DNA of 47,048 nucleotides from Bacteroidales bacterium (GCA_015061145.1 SUXD01000020.1:1-47048); one strand, 5' to 3'. Counted from the stretch's first letter, positions 34,032-43,845 are shown. Numbers and translations are program-made. Notes: generated by a model not told the origin, from the sequence alone.

Positions 34032-34772
34032 ATGAAAGCAATCCAATTAATAGGGCAATATGGTTATCTGATGTTCAAGACTTTCACGAAGCCGGATTCG
34101 TGGAAAATGTTTTTTCGGCAGTATATTCGCGAGATGGAGAAACAGGGCATCGGGTCGCTTTCCATAACGATTATCATATCTATTTTTATCGGTTCGGCCA
34201 TTACTATGCAGATGGTGCTGAATACGGATAGTCCATTGCTGCCAAAATATGTGACGGGTTTGACAACGCGTGAAACAATATTGCTCGAATTTTCATCTAC
34301 TATCCTTTGTCTGATACTGGCTGGTAAAGTCGGGTCAAATATTGCTTCGGAGATAGGTACGATGCGAATAACGGAACAGATTGACGCATTGGATATTATG
34401 GGTGTTAATTCAGCTAATTATTTAATACTTCCCAGAATTGCTGCGTTTGTTTCTGTTGTTCCGTTTCTGGTGCTGTTCAGTATGTTTTTCGGAATTTGGG
34501 GAGGTTATGCCATGGCCAGGTTTACCAGCATCATATCCGTCGAAGATTATGTATATGGCATTCAGTATGCGTTCAATTCGTATTACATAACCTATTCGCT
34601 GATAAAGAGTGTGGTTTTTGCATATCTCATATCGTCTATATCTGCCTTTTACGGATATTTTGTGAAAGGCGGCGCATTGGAAGTAGGCAAGGCAAGTACT
34701 GACGCTGTAGTGAAAAGCAGCATTTTTGTGCTATTGTTCAATGTGATACTGACAGATTTGCTTTTGATGTAA
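34032..34772 (+). CDS. mlaE: MlaE-family ABC transporter permease
   Basis: This 246-residue integral membrane protein is the permease of the Mla-type phospholipid transporter between the two membranes. It has SLSITIIISIFIGSAITMQM, the conserved AGKVGSNIASEIGTMRITEQ followed by IDALDIMGVNSANYL, which is the MlaE signature, and several further membrane helices ending in FVLLFNVILTDLLLM. The gene is followed after 13 bp by its ATPase. The substrate-binding MlaD-type MCE protein is not in this window and should be encoded elsewhere. Confidence 0.92.
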   Translation: MKAIQLIGQYGYLMFKTFTKPDSWKMFFRQYIREMEKQGIGSLSITIIISIFIGSAITMQMVLNTDSPLLPKYVTGLTTRETILLEFSSTILCLILAGKVGSNIASEIGTMRITEQIDALDIMGVNSANYLILPRIAAFVSVVPFLVLFSMFFGIWGGYAMARFTSIISVEDYVYGIQYAFNSYYITYSLIKSVVFAYLISSISAFYGYFVKGGALEVGKASTDAVVKSSIFVLLFNVILTDLLLM

Positions 34773-34785
34773 AGAAAAAAAAGAG

Positions 34786-35538
34786 ATGATAGAAGTACAG
34801 AATATATCAAAATCCTTTAATGGCGTAGAAGTGCTGCATGGCATTTCTGCAGTGTTCGAAACAGGCAAAACAAACCTGATAATCGGTCAGAGCGGTTCAG
34901 GTAAGACCGTACTCATGAAGAGCATCATTGCACTGCATCGTGTCGATCAGGGCAGAATACTTTACGACGGACGAAATGTGCCAGACATGCGAAGCCGTGA
35001 ACTGAAACTGCTGCGCCGTGAAATGGGCATGCTTTTTCAAGGCTCGGCGCTCTTCGATTCGATGACGGTAGGCGAAAATGTGATGTATCCGTTGGAAATG
35101 TTCTCGGGAAAAAGCAAAGAAGAAATAGTGGACAGAGCCCGCTTTTGTCTTGAAAGAGTGGAGCTTACCCGCGCTTTCGATCTTTATCCATCTGAGATAA
35201 GCGGCGGTATGCAGAAACGTGCGGCGGTGGCGCGTGCCATTGCGCTGAATCCGAAATATTTGTTTTGCGACGAACCGAACTCCGGACTCGACCCTAAAAC
35301 GTCGCTGGTCATCGATAAACTTATCAGCGAAATCACCAAAGAGTATAACATTACAACCATAGTGAACACCCACGACATGAACTCCGTGATGGAAATAGGA
35401 GAGAACATTGTTTTCATTTATAAGGGAGACAAGGCATGGCAGGGCAGCAAGGAACAACTTTTTGATGCCGAATGTCAGGAACTGAACGATTTCGTGTTTG
35501 CGTCGGATTTATATAAGAAGATTAAAAAAGTGCATTAA
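34786..35538 (+). CDS. mlaF: MlaF-family ABC transporter ATP-binding protein
   Basis: This 250-residue ABC ATPase powers the MlaE permease. Walker A is IGQSGSGKTVL (about residue 34), the Q-loop is in MGMLFQGSALFDSMTVGENV, the signature is SGGMQKR (about 144) and Walker B is YLFCDEPNSGLDP (about 163), with the switch His in VNTHDMNSV. The SGGMQKRAAVARA form is typical of MlaF. It follows mlaE in the same operon and is followed after 14 bp by the Ldh-family gene. Confidence 0.93.
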   Translation: MIEVQNISKSFNGVEVLHGISAVFETGKTNLIIGQSGSGKTVLMKSIIALHRVDQGRILYDGRNVPDMRSRELKLLRREMGMLFQGSALFDSMTVGENVMYPLEMFSGKSKEEIVDRARFCLERVELTRAFDLYPSEISGGMQKRAAVARAIALNPKYLFCDEPNSGLDPKTSLVIDKLISEITKEYNITTIVNTHDMNSVMEIGENIVFIYKGDKAWQGSKEQLFDAECQELNDFVFASDLYKKIKKVH

Positions 35539-35552
35539 AAAACCATATAGAG

Positions 35553-36617
35553 ATGAATTTCAAAGTAGAACAACTGTTTGATTTTATCACAAATGTTTTT
35601 GTGTCGATGGGCAGCGAGGAAGCAGATGCCCGTTTGGCGGCAAAAGTGCTTTGCTTGGCCGATTTGCGAGGCGTCGATTCGCATGGTATCGCTCGTCTGA
35701 AAGGATATGTGCGTTTGTGGGAACAGAAACGCTTGAACGCCAATCCGAAAATCAAGATTACATACGAAACCCCTTCCACTGCCATTGTTGATGGCGATGC
35801 TGGTGCCGGTTTGATGGTTGCCCCCAAGGCAATGCAGATAGCCATAGAAAAAGCTAAAGTGGCCGGCACAGGTTGGGTGGCGGTAAAAAATTCCAATCAT
35901 TACGGAATAGCGGCCGCACATTCGATGCTGGCGCTGGAACATGACATGATAGGCTGGAGCATGACGAATGCCAGTCCTTTGGTGGTGCCTACCTGGTCGA
36001 AGAGCAAATATCTGGGGACAAACCCAATTTCGGTGGCAATTCCCGCCGGCAAAGAGCATCCAGTTGTCATTGACATGGCCACGACGACCGTGGCAAACGG
36101 AAAACTGGAAGTGGCGGCACGCAAAGGCGTCGATATTCCATACGGCTGGGCAGTGGACAAAGACGGCAAGCCAACCAATTCGGCTTATGCCTTGAAAAAC
36201 GGCGGCGCAATGCTTCCGTTGGGCGGCGAAACGGGCAATCATAAAGGATATTGCCTCGGAGCTCTGGTTGATATATTCACAGGAGTGCTCTCTGGAGCTA
36301 ATTATGGACCTTGGGTTCCGCCATTTGTTGCATTTCTGGATGCAGAAAGCGAGAAAGTGGGCGAGGGAATCGGTCATTTTTTGGGTGCTATGCGAGTGGA
36401 TGCCTTCCGTCCAGCAGATGAATTTAAAGCCAATATGGACAAATGGATTCAGACATTTCATGATGCAGTGCCCACTGAAGGACATGACCGTGTGCTGGTG
36501 CCTGGCGATCCAGAGAGAATGCTGACAGAAGAACGCTCAAAGAACGGTATTGATTTGCTTCCAGCAGTAGTAGAGGATATGGAAATGCTGGCAAAGAAAT
36601 TTAACATCAAAATTTAA
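35553..36617 (+). CDS. Ldh family oxidoreductase (malate/L-lactate-dehydrogenase type)
   Basis: This 354-residue protein belongs to the Ldh_2 family of NAD(P)-dependent 2-hydroxyacid dehydrogenases, unrelated to the usual malate dehydrogenases. It has ADLRGVDSHGIARLKGYV with the catalytic-region SHG, VKNSNHYGIAAAHSMLAL, MTNASPLVVPTWSKSKYLGT, NPISVAIPAG, KGYCLGALVDIFTGVLSGA and HFLGAMRVDAF. Substrate could be malate, lactate, ureidoglycolate or a related acid; no neighbour decides. It follows mlaF closely and is probably on the same transcript. Confidence 0.85.
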   Translation: MNFKVEQLFDFITNVFVSMGSEEADARLAAKVLCLADLRGVDSHGIARLKGYVRLWEQKRLNANPKIKITYETPSTAIVDGDAGAGLMVAPKAMQIAIEKAKVAGTGWVAVKNSNHYGIAAAHSMLALEHDMIGWSMTNASPLVVPTWSKSKYLGTNPISVAIPAGKEHPVVIDMATTTVANGKLEVAARKGVDIPYGWAVDKDGKPTNSAYALKNGGAMLPLGGETGNHKGYCLGALVDIFTGVLSGANYGPWVPPFVAFLDAESEKVGEGIGHFLGAMRVDAFRPADEFKANMDKWIQTFHDAVPTEGHDRVLVPGDPERMLTEERSKNGIDLLPAVVEDMEMLAKKFNIKI

Positions 36618-36697
36618 TAAACATTAAACTTTGTTGTTAAATAGAAGTCAAAACAGAAGTTTTTAGAAAAAAATTGAAGATAAGGAAAAACAATTTA

Positions 36698-36705
36698 TAT
36701 CTTTG
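36698..36705 (+). promoter_or_regulatory. Promoter -7 box of the DUF1573 gene
   Basis: TATCTTTG, a perfect -7 element, 45 bases before the ATG at 36750; a TTG at about 36673 may be the -33 element. Confidence 0.7.
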
Positions 36706-36749
36706 TTATTCGTTTTGAGAAATAGATAAAACTTAAATTTATAGTTGAT

Positions 36750-37829
36750 ATGAAAAAAACTTTTTTCTTGAGCATCATGCTGATGCTTGGTATTTCGGCA
36801 TTTGCACAGAAAGCTGAAATCGCATTTGAAACAAAGTCGTATGATTTTGGAGAAGTAAAAGAAGAAAACGGTCCGGTTTCTACATTCTTTGAATTCAAGA
36901 ATACGGGACAACTTCCACTTGTGCTTAACAGTGTTACTGCATCTTGCGGATGCACCACTCCGTCATGGCCTAAAGAACCGATCAAACCAGGCGATACTGG
37001 AAGCATAAAGGTTACATATAATGTGGTTGGTCGTCCAGGTCCGTTCCGCAAAACAATTACTGTAAAGAGCAATTCGTCGGAAGGAACCACTCAACTGACT
37101 ATCAGCGGATCAGTGAAACCAAAACCAAAATCGGTGGAAGAAGAATACCCTGTGTTGATGGGCGACATTCGTTTGAAATCACAGATCGCACCAAAAATTG
37201 AGGTGTTCAAAGGAGAAAGCCGTACAGAGAAAATCCAGTTCAAAAACATCTCAGACAAAGATGTGAAACTGACATTCATCGGTGCTCCAAAGCATATTGC
37301 CATCGAATCGAATCCTGCTGTTGTAAAAGCTGGCGAAACAGGTAACATTCTCATCACGTTCAATTCTAAAAGCATTGAGGATTACGGCGACAGAGTGGAT
37401 TATGCATATATCCAGAACGGCATCAGCAAGAAAATGGGCGAAGAGAACAAAATAACTATCAGTTCAAATATCAGAGAGGATTTTAGAAATTACACCAGCG
37501 AACAGAAAGAGAAGTCGCCGATAGTAGAACCAGAACTAAGACTGGTAAAAGTAGAAATTCCTGCCGATTCGAAACGGACGGTGACTTTTGAACTGAAAAA
37601 CACAGGAAAAAGCAACCTGATAGTACACAAGATGATTGCCGACAAGGCTGGTATCGCAAAAGCTACTTGCAGCAAGAAAACTATTGCTCCGGGACAATCG
37701 GCTGTCGTGAAAATCGACATCACTACAGAGGGTATCAAATATGATACATATTCAAAAGTGACATTCATTACCAACTCTTACAGAACTCCGACACTTGTGA
37801 TTCCTGTAAATATCAAGATTACCAAATAA
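36750..37829 (+). CDS. Secreted DUF1573 protein with Ig-like repeats
   Basis: This 359-residue protein has a signal peptide (MKKTFFLSIMLMLGISAFAQ). Three consecutive Ig-like (ASH/PapD-like) units follow, at about 25-128, 130-245 and 255-359. The first is a clear DUF1573 domain, with SYDFGEVKEENGPVSTFFEF, TASCGCTTPSWPKEPIKPGD and GSIKVTYNVVGRPGPFRKT. Each unit has the FxNTG or FKNIS phrase and a PGxxxxIxxxxxS pattern. DUF1573 proteins are common periplasmic or outer-membrane lipid-side proteins in Bacteroidetes without known function. It is a single-gene unit with its own promoter and terminator. Confidence 0.88.
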   Translation: MKKTFFLSIMLMLGISAFAQKAEIAFETKSYDFGEVKEENGPVSTFFEFKNTGQLPLVLNSVTASCGCTTPSWPKEPIKPGDTGSIKVTYNVVGRPGPFRKTITVKSNSSEGTTQLTISGSVKPKPKSVEEEYPVLMGDIRLKSQIAPKIEVFKGESRTEKIQFKNISDKDVKLTFIGAPKHIAIESNPAVVKAGETGNILITFNSKSIEDYGDRVDYAYIQNGISKKMGEENKITISSNIREDFRNYTSEQKEKSPIVEPELRLVKVEIPADSKRTVTFELKNTGKSNLIVHKMIADKAGIAKATCSKKTIAPGQSAVVKIDITTEGIKYDTYSKVTFITNSYRTPTLVIPVNIKITK

Positions 37830-37847
37830 TTCGGTAATTGTACAAGT

Positions 37848-37883
37848 AAAAAGAGGACGATGTGAAAACATCGTCCTTTTTTT
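37848..37883 (+). terminator. Intrinsic terminator after the DUF1573 gene
   Basis: AGGACGATGT (37854-37863) and ACATCGTCCT (37868-37877) pair perfectly around a GAAA tetraloop, followed by T7. A-rich bases precede it, so it may also serve the minus-strand AraC gene. Confidence 0.92.
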
Positions 37884-37897
37884 GTTGCGTTCAGTAA

Positions 37898-38794
37898 TTA
37901 ACTTCTTTTTCGATATTCCAGTGGCGAAATGCCAGACTTGCGTTTAAAAAACTTTCCGAAAGCCGATTGGTCTGAGAAATTAAGTGACGATGCAATCTCT
38001 TGTACTGAAAGTTTCGACTGCGTAAGCATTGAACGCGCTTCGCTGTATAGCATCTCGTAAATAAATCCGCATACGGTCTGTCCCGTAGTTTTCTTTACAG
38101 TGAGGGTGAGATGATGTGGCGTGAGGTGCATCGCTTCAGCATAAAAATTCACAGAATGTTCTTGCTGATAATTGGTGGTGAGCAATTCTATGAAAGTTTT
38201 GGTGATGCTTTGGCATCTGCTCATTTTTTCGTGGTTGTCCACCAAATTCTTCTTTTCTATAATATCGCTTAAGTCGAGAAAAAACGGCATGATAGTATAG
38301 AAAACCATGCTTTTGTAATAATAATGCGCATTGTTAGCAATGGCATTGTTTATGGCGTCAGTATGCGAAGTTAAACGTTTTGTTTCGTTTTCGGTGAGTT
38401 GTACAACAGGTTGATTGAATAGACTTACACCATATTTTGTACGAACGTAAATGATTTCTGTCGGGTCCATTTCGTTCATAAACGATTTTTCAACAGCCAG
38501 CCATAAACATCTGAAATCATCGCTCGACTCAGTGAATCGAAAGATGTGAGAAGGTGATAACAGAACGACTGTGTTGGCGCTTAATTCATACTCCTGGAAG
38601 TTTATGCTGATTCTAGAATGTCCAGATAAAACTAAAATTGTGATATTTCCGTCGAAATGGCTTGGAGTATTCAGCAGTCGATTCACAGGTAAACAGTTCA
38701 ACTCCATGATTTTTACACTTGAAGTGTCGTTCCTTTGAATTTCTTTTATTATAAGTGAATTTATATTCTGTATGTGGATATTTGAATTGCTCAT
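37898..38794 (-). CDS. AraC-family transcriptional regulator
   Basis: This regulator has 298 residues from the ATG at 38794 (MSNSNIHIQN); a TTG at 38815 would add seven. The N-terminal part (about 25-120) is a cupin-like sensing domain with the SRISINFQEYELSANTVVLL pattern. The C-terminal part (about 195-298) has two helix-turn-helix motifs, the second as VQEIASSLNFSDQSAFGKFF followed by FKRKSGISPLEYRKR, the AraC signature. It is divergent from the TolC-HlyD-MFS operon with 188 bp between the starts, so it likely controls that operon. The inducer is not known. Confidence 0.9.
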   Translation of the reverse strand: MSNSNIHIQNINSLIIKEIQRNDTSSVKIMELNCLPVNRLLNTPSHFDGNITILVLSGHSRISINFQEYELSANTVVLLSPSHIFRFTESSDDFRCLWLAVEKSFMNEMDPTEIIYVRTKYGVSLFNQPVVQLTENETKRLTSHTDAINNAIANNAHYYYKSMVFYTIMPFFLDLSDIIEKKNLVDNHEKMSRCQSITKTFIELLTTNYQQEHSVNFYAEAMHLTPHHLTLTVKKTTGQTVCGFIYEMLYSEARSMLTQSKLSVQEIASSLNFSDQSAFGKFFKRKSGISPLEYRKRS

Positions 38795-38982
38795 ATTTCT
38801 GTATTCGTACAGCAAAGATAATGTTTTGTATTGTAATTGTGATTTTTTCTTTTTTGAAAAATGTTCAAATTAAACTAATTTAATACGATTTTGACCTTTC
38901 GCTAACGATATTTTTTAAGGAACTTTGCAAATGATTTACAGCAGAGTAATGTTTGTTTTAAGAAGTTGAATATTAATGTTCT

Positions 38983-40311
38983 ATGGGATTAATTAAATTT
39001 GTTTCGTTGATTGTTTTTACAGCGTTTGTGCCCACTGCTGTTTGTGCGGAAGAGCCTTTGGACTACCCGCTTACAGTGAAGCGGATGTTTGACTTGGCCG
39101 ATCAGTACAGCAGTAGTGTAAAGGCGTATGAATTGGCAGGAAAAATGGCGGAGGAGTCTGTCAGGGTAGTGAAAAATGACCGTCTTCCGTCATTAACTTT
39201 GTCTGCTTCGGCAAGTTATTTAGGCGATGTATGGATTGCGGAACGAAATTTTAGCGGAGGACATATTGAAAGAATGCCAGGGAATGCTAATATAGGTAAC
39301 AATTTTGCCTTGGAAGCGAGTTATGTTGTTTATGCCGGCGGTGCTGTACAGCATGGGGTTAAGATGGCAAACTTGCAAATGGAGTCGGCACATGTGGCTT
39401 ATGAGCAGAATCGTCAGAATGTACGCTTTTTGCTGATAGGCAATTATTTGGAATTATATAAGTTGTACAATCAGAAGGAAGTGTATCTTAAGAACATTGA
39501 GCAAACCAAGGTGCTGCTGAAAGATATGGGGGCGAAACAGAAAGAAGGACTGGCTCTTCGTAATGATATAACACGTTATGAATTGCAACTAAAGTCATTG
39601 GAACTTGAACTTACCCAGATTGAAAACGGCATCGTGATACTGAACAACAGATTAGTCACAACATTGCATCTGTCTGAAAATACGAATATCATACCAGATT
39701 CTTCGATGTTGGAGCATTTGCCTGTATATTCCTCAGAGGAACAATGGCAGGATTTGGCTTCGATAGAATCACCTTTGTTGAAACTGTCGCAACTGAATAT
39801 AGAACGGAAAGAGCAGCACGAGAAGATTGTCAAGTCTGATTATATGCCGTCTTTTGTGCTTTTTGCTGGTGACAAACTGGATGGTCCGCTTACATTTGAA
39901 ATTCCGACAATAGACAAGAATCTAAATTATTGGTATGTCGGATTGGGAATGAAGTACAATATAGGTTCGCTATATACCAACAACAAGAAAATGAGAACCG
40001 CCAAACTATCGACGCAACATGCTGCAGAGGAGCATCGTTTGCAACAAGAAAATGTGAGCATAGAGGTGAAAAGTGCTTACACGCGTTTTGCGGAGTCATT
40101 TACTATTTATGAAACGCAGGTAAAAAGTCTCGAATTGGCCATAATGAATTACGATGTGGTCAACAAACGTTATCTCAACGATTTGGCTTTGATAACAGAT
40201 ATGCTCGACGCCAGCAATTCAAAACTTAATGCAGAGTTGCAGCTGGAGAATGCCCGAATCAATATATTGTATAACTATTATCAATTGCAAAAAGCGGCAG
40301 GAATATTATAA
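38983..40311 (+). CDS. TolC family outer-membrane efflux protein
   Basis: This 442-residue protein is the outer-membrane channel of a tripartite efflux pump. It has a signal peptide (about 1-22, ending VPTAVCA), two long coiled-coil-rich repeats (about 35-215 and 250-440) with LTLSASASYLGDVWIAERNF, YVVYAGGAVQHGVKMANLQM and the C-terminal pattern LNDLALITDMLDASNSKLNA. It is the first gene of an operon with an HlyD adaptor and an MFS pump; the ATG of the adaptor is 9 bp after its stop codon. Confidence 0.9.
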   Translation: MGLIKFVSLIVFTAFVPTAVCAEEPLDYPLTVKRMFDLADQYSSSVKAYELAGKMAEESVRVVKNDRLPSLTLSASASYLGDVWIAERNFSGGHIERMPGNANIGNNFALEASYVVYAGGAVQHGVKMANLQMESAHVAYEQNRQNVRFLLIGNYLELYKLYNQKEVYLKNIEQTKVLLKDMGAKQKEGLALRNDITRYELQLKSLELELTQIENGIVILNNRLVTTLHLSENTNIIPDSSMLEHLPVYSSEEQWQDLASIESPLLKLSQLNIERKEQHEKIVKSDYMPSFVLFAGDKLDGPLTFEIPTIDKNLNYWYVGLGMKYNIGSLYTNNKKMRTAKLSTQHAAEEHRLQQENVSIEVKSAYTRFAESFTIYETQVKSLELAIMNYDVVNKRYLNDLALITDMLDASNSKLNAELQLENARINILYNYYQLQKAAGIL

Positions 40312-40320
40312 CTATAAAAG

Positions 40321-41370
40321 ATGAAACAGAAGAAAAAGAAATTGATTTACAATGTTGCCGTAGGCGCATTGGTATTAGTGGCGATAGTTTGGGTATGCGC
40401 CCGTTTTGTACATATCGGGAACGTAGAGTTTACTGACAATGCGCAGGTGAAACAGCAGATAGTTCCTGTGAACTCTCGAGTACAGGGTTTTATTAAGAAG
40501 ATATATTTCGAAGAGTATCAGGAGGTTAAGAAAGGTGATACACTCGTATTGCTGGAAGATACAGAATATCGTTTTCGTTTGGCTCAAGCCGAAGCCGATT
40601 TTCAAAATGCCACATCAGGCAAGTCGGCAATGAAGACAAGCATTACAACAACACAAAACAATATGGCGGTGTCGGATGCTGGTATTCAGGAAGCAAAAAT
40701 ACGCATGGAAAATGCTGGACGTGAATTTTTACGCTATAAAAATCTGTATGAACAGGATGCTGTAACCAAGCAGCAGTATGACGCGATGAAAACGGAATAT
40801 GAGGCATCTCAGGCCCGTTATGAACTGCTGGTGCGCCAAAAACAGACTACAGCGTTAGTGAAGGAGGAACAGACACAGCGTTTGGACCAGACTACAGCAG
40901 GCATCAAATTGGCGCAGGCTGCTGTTGACTTGGCTAAACTGAATCTTTCTTATACGGTCATTGTGGCGCCTTGCTCTGGCGTGGTTGGACGGAAGAATAT
41001 CCAAGAAGGGCAGTTGATACAACCAGGACAGACGCTCGTAGATGTGGTTGACATGCAAGAAATTTGGATTATTGCCAATTACAAAGAGACGCAAACGGCT
41101 AACATAGCAGAAGGTATGCCGGTAGATATAATGGTTGATGCAGTGCCTGATGTTGTGTTTCATGGTGAGGTGCAAAGCATATCGCGTGCCACAGGCGCAA
41201 GTTTTTCAATGATACCGCAAGACAACTCGGCTGGTAACTTTGTGAAAGTGGAACAGCGAATTCCGGTGCGTATTGCATTTACGAGCGATAACGATACGGA
41301 ACAGATGCGGCGTTTGCGTGCCGGAATGAATGTGGAGTGTGAGGTGATTTACAAACAGAAAAAGAAGTAG
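40321..41370 (+). CDS. HlyD/EmrA-type membrane fusion protein
   Basis: This 349-residue periplasmic adaptor has a single N-terminal membrane anchor (about 8-30). The barrel-sandwich hybrid halves are NAQVKQQIVPVNSRVQGFIK with EYQEVKKGDTLVLLED (about 40-80) and YTVIVAPCSGVVGRKNIQEG (about 216-240). A coiled-coil hairpin lies between (about 80-205), and a beta-barrel domain with IWIIANYKETQTANIAEGMP follows. This matches EmrA-type adaptors that work with MFS pumps, in agreement with the neighbouring genes. Confidence 0.92.
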   Translation: MKQKKKKLIYNVAVGALVLVAIVWVCARFVHIGNVEFTDNAQVKQQIVPVNSRVQGFIKKIYFEEYQEVKKGDTLVLLEDTEYRFRLAQAEADFQNATSGKSAMKTSITTTQNNMAVSDAGIQEAKIRMENAGREFLRYKNLYEQDAVTKQQYDAMKTEYEASQARYELLVRQKQTTALVKEEQTQRLDQTTAGIKLAQAAVDLAKLNLSYTVIVAPCSGVVGRKNIQEGQLIQPGQTLVDVVDMQEIWIIANYKETQTANIAEGMPVDIMVDAVPDVVFHGEVQSISRATGASFSMIPQDNSAGNFVKVEQRIPVRIAFTSDNDTEQMRRLRAGMNVECEVIYKQKKK

Positions 41371-41392
41371 CCCCCTGTTATTTCTGTTGCCG

Positions 41393-42970
41393 ATGGAAAA
41401 TTCTGTAGTACCCGACATAAGGGATTTTGTACCTGAAAAACTAAAACCATGGCTGGTTGTGCTTTTTGTACTGATATTTCAAATATCGGGAGGAGTATAT
41501 TTGGCCGCAGTGACAGAAATGGTAGGCTCTACAGCATTGATGCAGGAAGATGTGATGATGGCTGGATACGCGTCCTTGGTGGGGATGTCGCTTACTTTCT
41601 GCATCATGTTTCGTTTGAAATTCCGTTTCCCGATTAAAACAGGATTGCTCGTTTGTGCCTTTGTGCTGATAGTTTGTAATCTCATTTGTATGCAGACAAT
41701 CTGTGTGCCGGTTTTGGTAGCAACATGTTTTGTGGCTGGTCTTTTTCGTATGTGGGCTATATTTTTCTGCAATACCACGATTCAATTATGGGTAACTCCA
41801 AAGCGTGTGATGTCGGTGTGGTTCTGTTTCATTTATTTGCAAGTGCAAGGCGCCTTGCAGTTGAATGCCTTGTTTACGGCTTACATTGCTTTTTGGGCCA
41901 AGTGGGAGTTTATGCATTGGTTCATTGTAGGTTTGCTGTTGGCTGTCGTACTTACAGTGATACTGTGTTATCGTCATTACCACTCAATGATGCGGCTTCC
42001 GCTCTTTGGTATCGATTGGTTTGGCGGATTCCTTTGGGGAGGTTTCATGATGTGTGTGGTGTTCGTGTGTGTGTATGGCAATTATTATGATTGGTATCTG
42101 TCTGTTTGGATATGGCTGGCCACAATCATAGGAATTGTAGCTTTGTGTCTTAATTTATGGCGCGCGTCTTTTATCAGGCATCCATATATTGATTTCCTTA
42201 CCTTACGATGCGGTGCAGTGTGGAAAATGTTTGCATTGTATATTCTGTTGGATTTTCTTCTGGCGCCGGAACATGTATTCGAACACGCTTATTTCGAGAA
42301 TATTCTGTGTTACGATTCGTTGAATATAGCATCACTCAACTGGTGGATATTGCTTGGCGTGATAGTAGGCAGTGTATTCACATATGTTACTTTTGCAAGA
42401 CTACAGTGGCGTTATCGTACAATGATAATATTGTCATTCATTTCGGTAACTGTCTATTTGATGGTATTTTATTTTATTGCCGATTATAATGTATCAAAAT
42501 CTGCATTTTATTTTCCGCTGTTTTGTCGTGGTTTCGCTTATGTGTTATGCGCCATCACTTTGTTGACTTCTATATCACAGGCGGGATTGCCTTTCCCTAA
42601 TTTTGCTCAAGGACTTACATTGCATGGCTTTGGTGGCGCCGTGCTTGGCGGTGTGGTAGGTAGTGCCGTGCTTGGCGAAATATTTGAAAGGGTTTTTCAT
42701 CGGAATATGCAATGGATGGGTGAATCAATAGACAGATTGAACGGATGCGCGCAGGGAATGAGTTTTGAGGAAATATTCGGAGCGTTGAACAAACATGCCT
42801 TGGCGGTTACGATAAAGGAAATATATGGTTTGCTTACAATATGTAGTATATTTTTGGTTATCGCATTCTTGTTTTACAAGAGTTCGTTAAGGCCAACAGC
42901 AATCCATCCCAAGTGGCGTACTGTCCGTCGATTATTCAAACGGGAATTGAAAGAGGATGTGGAGTTATGA
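41393..42970 (+). CDS. MFS transporter, EmrB/DHA2-like (diverged)
   Basis: This protein has about 525 residues from the ATG at 41393; a TTG six bases earlier would add two. It is strongly hydrophobic, with about 14 membrane segments, as in DHA2 drug-proton antiporters such as EmrB. The standard MFS loop motifs are weak. A GGxxxGG-like segment near the C-terminus (LHGFGGAVLGGVVGSAVLGE) and the context with TolC and EmrA-type proteins support the call. Expected role: export of toxic compounds or fatty acid/bile-type agents from the cytoplasm. Its specificity is unknown. The terminator at 42976-43003 ends the operon. Confidence 0.78.
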   Translation: MENSVVPDIRDFVPEKLKPWLVVLFVLIFQISGGVYLAAVTEMVGSTALMQEDVMMAGYASLVGMSLTFCIMFRLKFRFPIKTGLLVCAFVLIVCNLICMQTICVPVLVATCFVAGLFRMWAIFFCNTTIQLWVTPKRVMSVWFCFIYLQVQGALQLNALFTAYIAFWAKWEFMHWFIVGLLLAVVLTVILCYRHYHSMMRLPLFGIDWFGGFLWGGFMMCVVFVCVYGNYYDWYLSVWIWLATIIGIVALCLNLWRASFIRHPYIDFLTLRCGAVWKMFALYILLDFLLAPEHVFEHAYFENILCYDSLNIASLNWWILLGVIVGSVFTYVTFARLQWRYRTMIILSFISVTVYLMVFYFIADYNVSKSAFYFPLFCRGFAYVLCAITLLTSISQAGLPFPNFAQGLTLHGFGGAVLGGVVGSAVLGEIFERVFHRNMQWMGESIDRLNGCAQGMSFEEIFGALNKHALAVTIKEIYGLLTICSIFLVIAFLFYKSSLRPTAIHPKWRTVRRLFKRELKEDVEL

Positions 42971-42975
42971 AATGC

Positions 42976-43003
42976 AAAAAGCGACCTTTAGGGCCGCTTT
43001 TTT
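42976..43003. terminator. Intrinsic terminator between the MFS gene and panB
   Basis: AAAAAGCGACC and GGCCGCTTTTTT pair around TTTAG with one A-C mismatch, and A and T runs flank the stem. It can end the plus-strand efflux operon and, in reverse, panB. Confidence 0.8.
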
Positions 43004-43023
43004 GCTTGTATATCCATTCTCTA

Positions 43024-43845
43024 TCAATATTCCTCTTCTTTGTTTGGGAATGTCACTTCTTTCACATCAGTGATGTATTGGGTGATGGCTTCAGTCATTA
43101 CTGCATGCAGGTTGGCATATCTGCGCAAAAATCTGGGCGAGAAGCCTTGGTTCATGCCTAACATGTCGTGAATGACAAGCACTTGTCCGTCGGTGCCGCT
43201 TCCAGCTCCGATTCCGATGGTAGGAATGCGCAATGATTGTGTGACTTCTGTAGCCAAGGCGGCAGGAATCTTCTCAAGCACAATGGCGCTGCAGCCGATT
43301 TCTTGCAGCAACAGTGCGTCGCGTTTCAGTTTCTCAGCTTCAGCATTTTCTTGTGCGCGTACGGTGTAGGTGCCATATTTGTTGATGGATTGCGGCATCA
43401 GTCCGAGATGACCAATGACAGGTATGCCGGCATCGATAATTTTCTTAATGTCAGGAGCGAGTTCTTCGCCGCCTTCGATCTTCAGGGCGTCGGCACCTGT
43501 CTCTTTCATGATACGCACTGCAGCATCAAGCGATTGCAGCGGATTGCCAACACAATAGCCGAAAGGCATGTCAACAACTACCAAAGCGCGTTTAGTGGCA
43601 TGGGCCACCGCTTTGCCGTGATAAATCATCTGGTCGAGCGAAATAGGCAGGGTAGTCTGATTTCCGCACATCACATTGGAAGCCGAATCTCCTACAAGGA
43701 TAGCGTCAATGCCAGCGCCATCTACAATAGAGGCCATGGTATAGTCGTAAGATGTTAACATCGTGATTTTCTCGCCTCTGTCTTTCATCTCTTTCAAGCG
43801 ATGAACGGTGACTTTTCTTTTGTCGTCTTGTTTTACTGCAGACAT
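43024..43845 (-). CDS. panB: 3-methyl-2-oxobutanoate hydroxymethyltransferase
   Basis: PanB adds a hydroxymethyl group from methylene-tetrahydrofolate to ketoisovalerate, the first step of pantothenate and coenzyme A synthesis. The 273-residue TIM-barrel protein has KITMLTSYDYTMASIVDGAG, ILVGDSASNVMCGNQTTLPI, VVVDMPFGY, ALKIEGGEELAPDIKKIIDA, PVIGHLGLMPQSI, IVLEKIPAALA and PTIGIGAGSGTDGQVLVIHD. All known signature stretches are present. It is a single gene, convergent with the efflux operon and apart from the other pan genes. Confidence 0.96.
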   Translation of the reverse strand: MSAVKQDDKRKVTVHRLKEMKDRGEKITMLTSYDYTMASIVDGAGIDAILVGDSASNVMCGNQTTLPISLDQMIYHGKAVAHATKRALVVVDMPFGYCVGNPLQSLDAAVRIMKETGADALKIEGGEELAPDIKKIIDAGIPVIGHLGLMPQSINKYGTYTVRAQENAEAEKLKRDALLLQEIGCSAIVLEKIPAALATEVTQSLRIPTIGIGAGSGTDGQVLVIHDMLGMNQGFSPRFLRRYANLHAVMTEAITQYITDVKEVTFPNKEEEY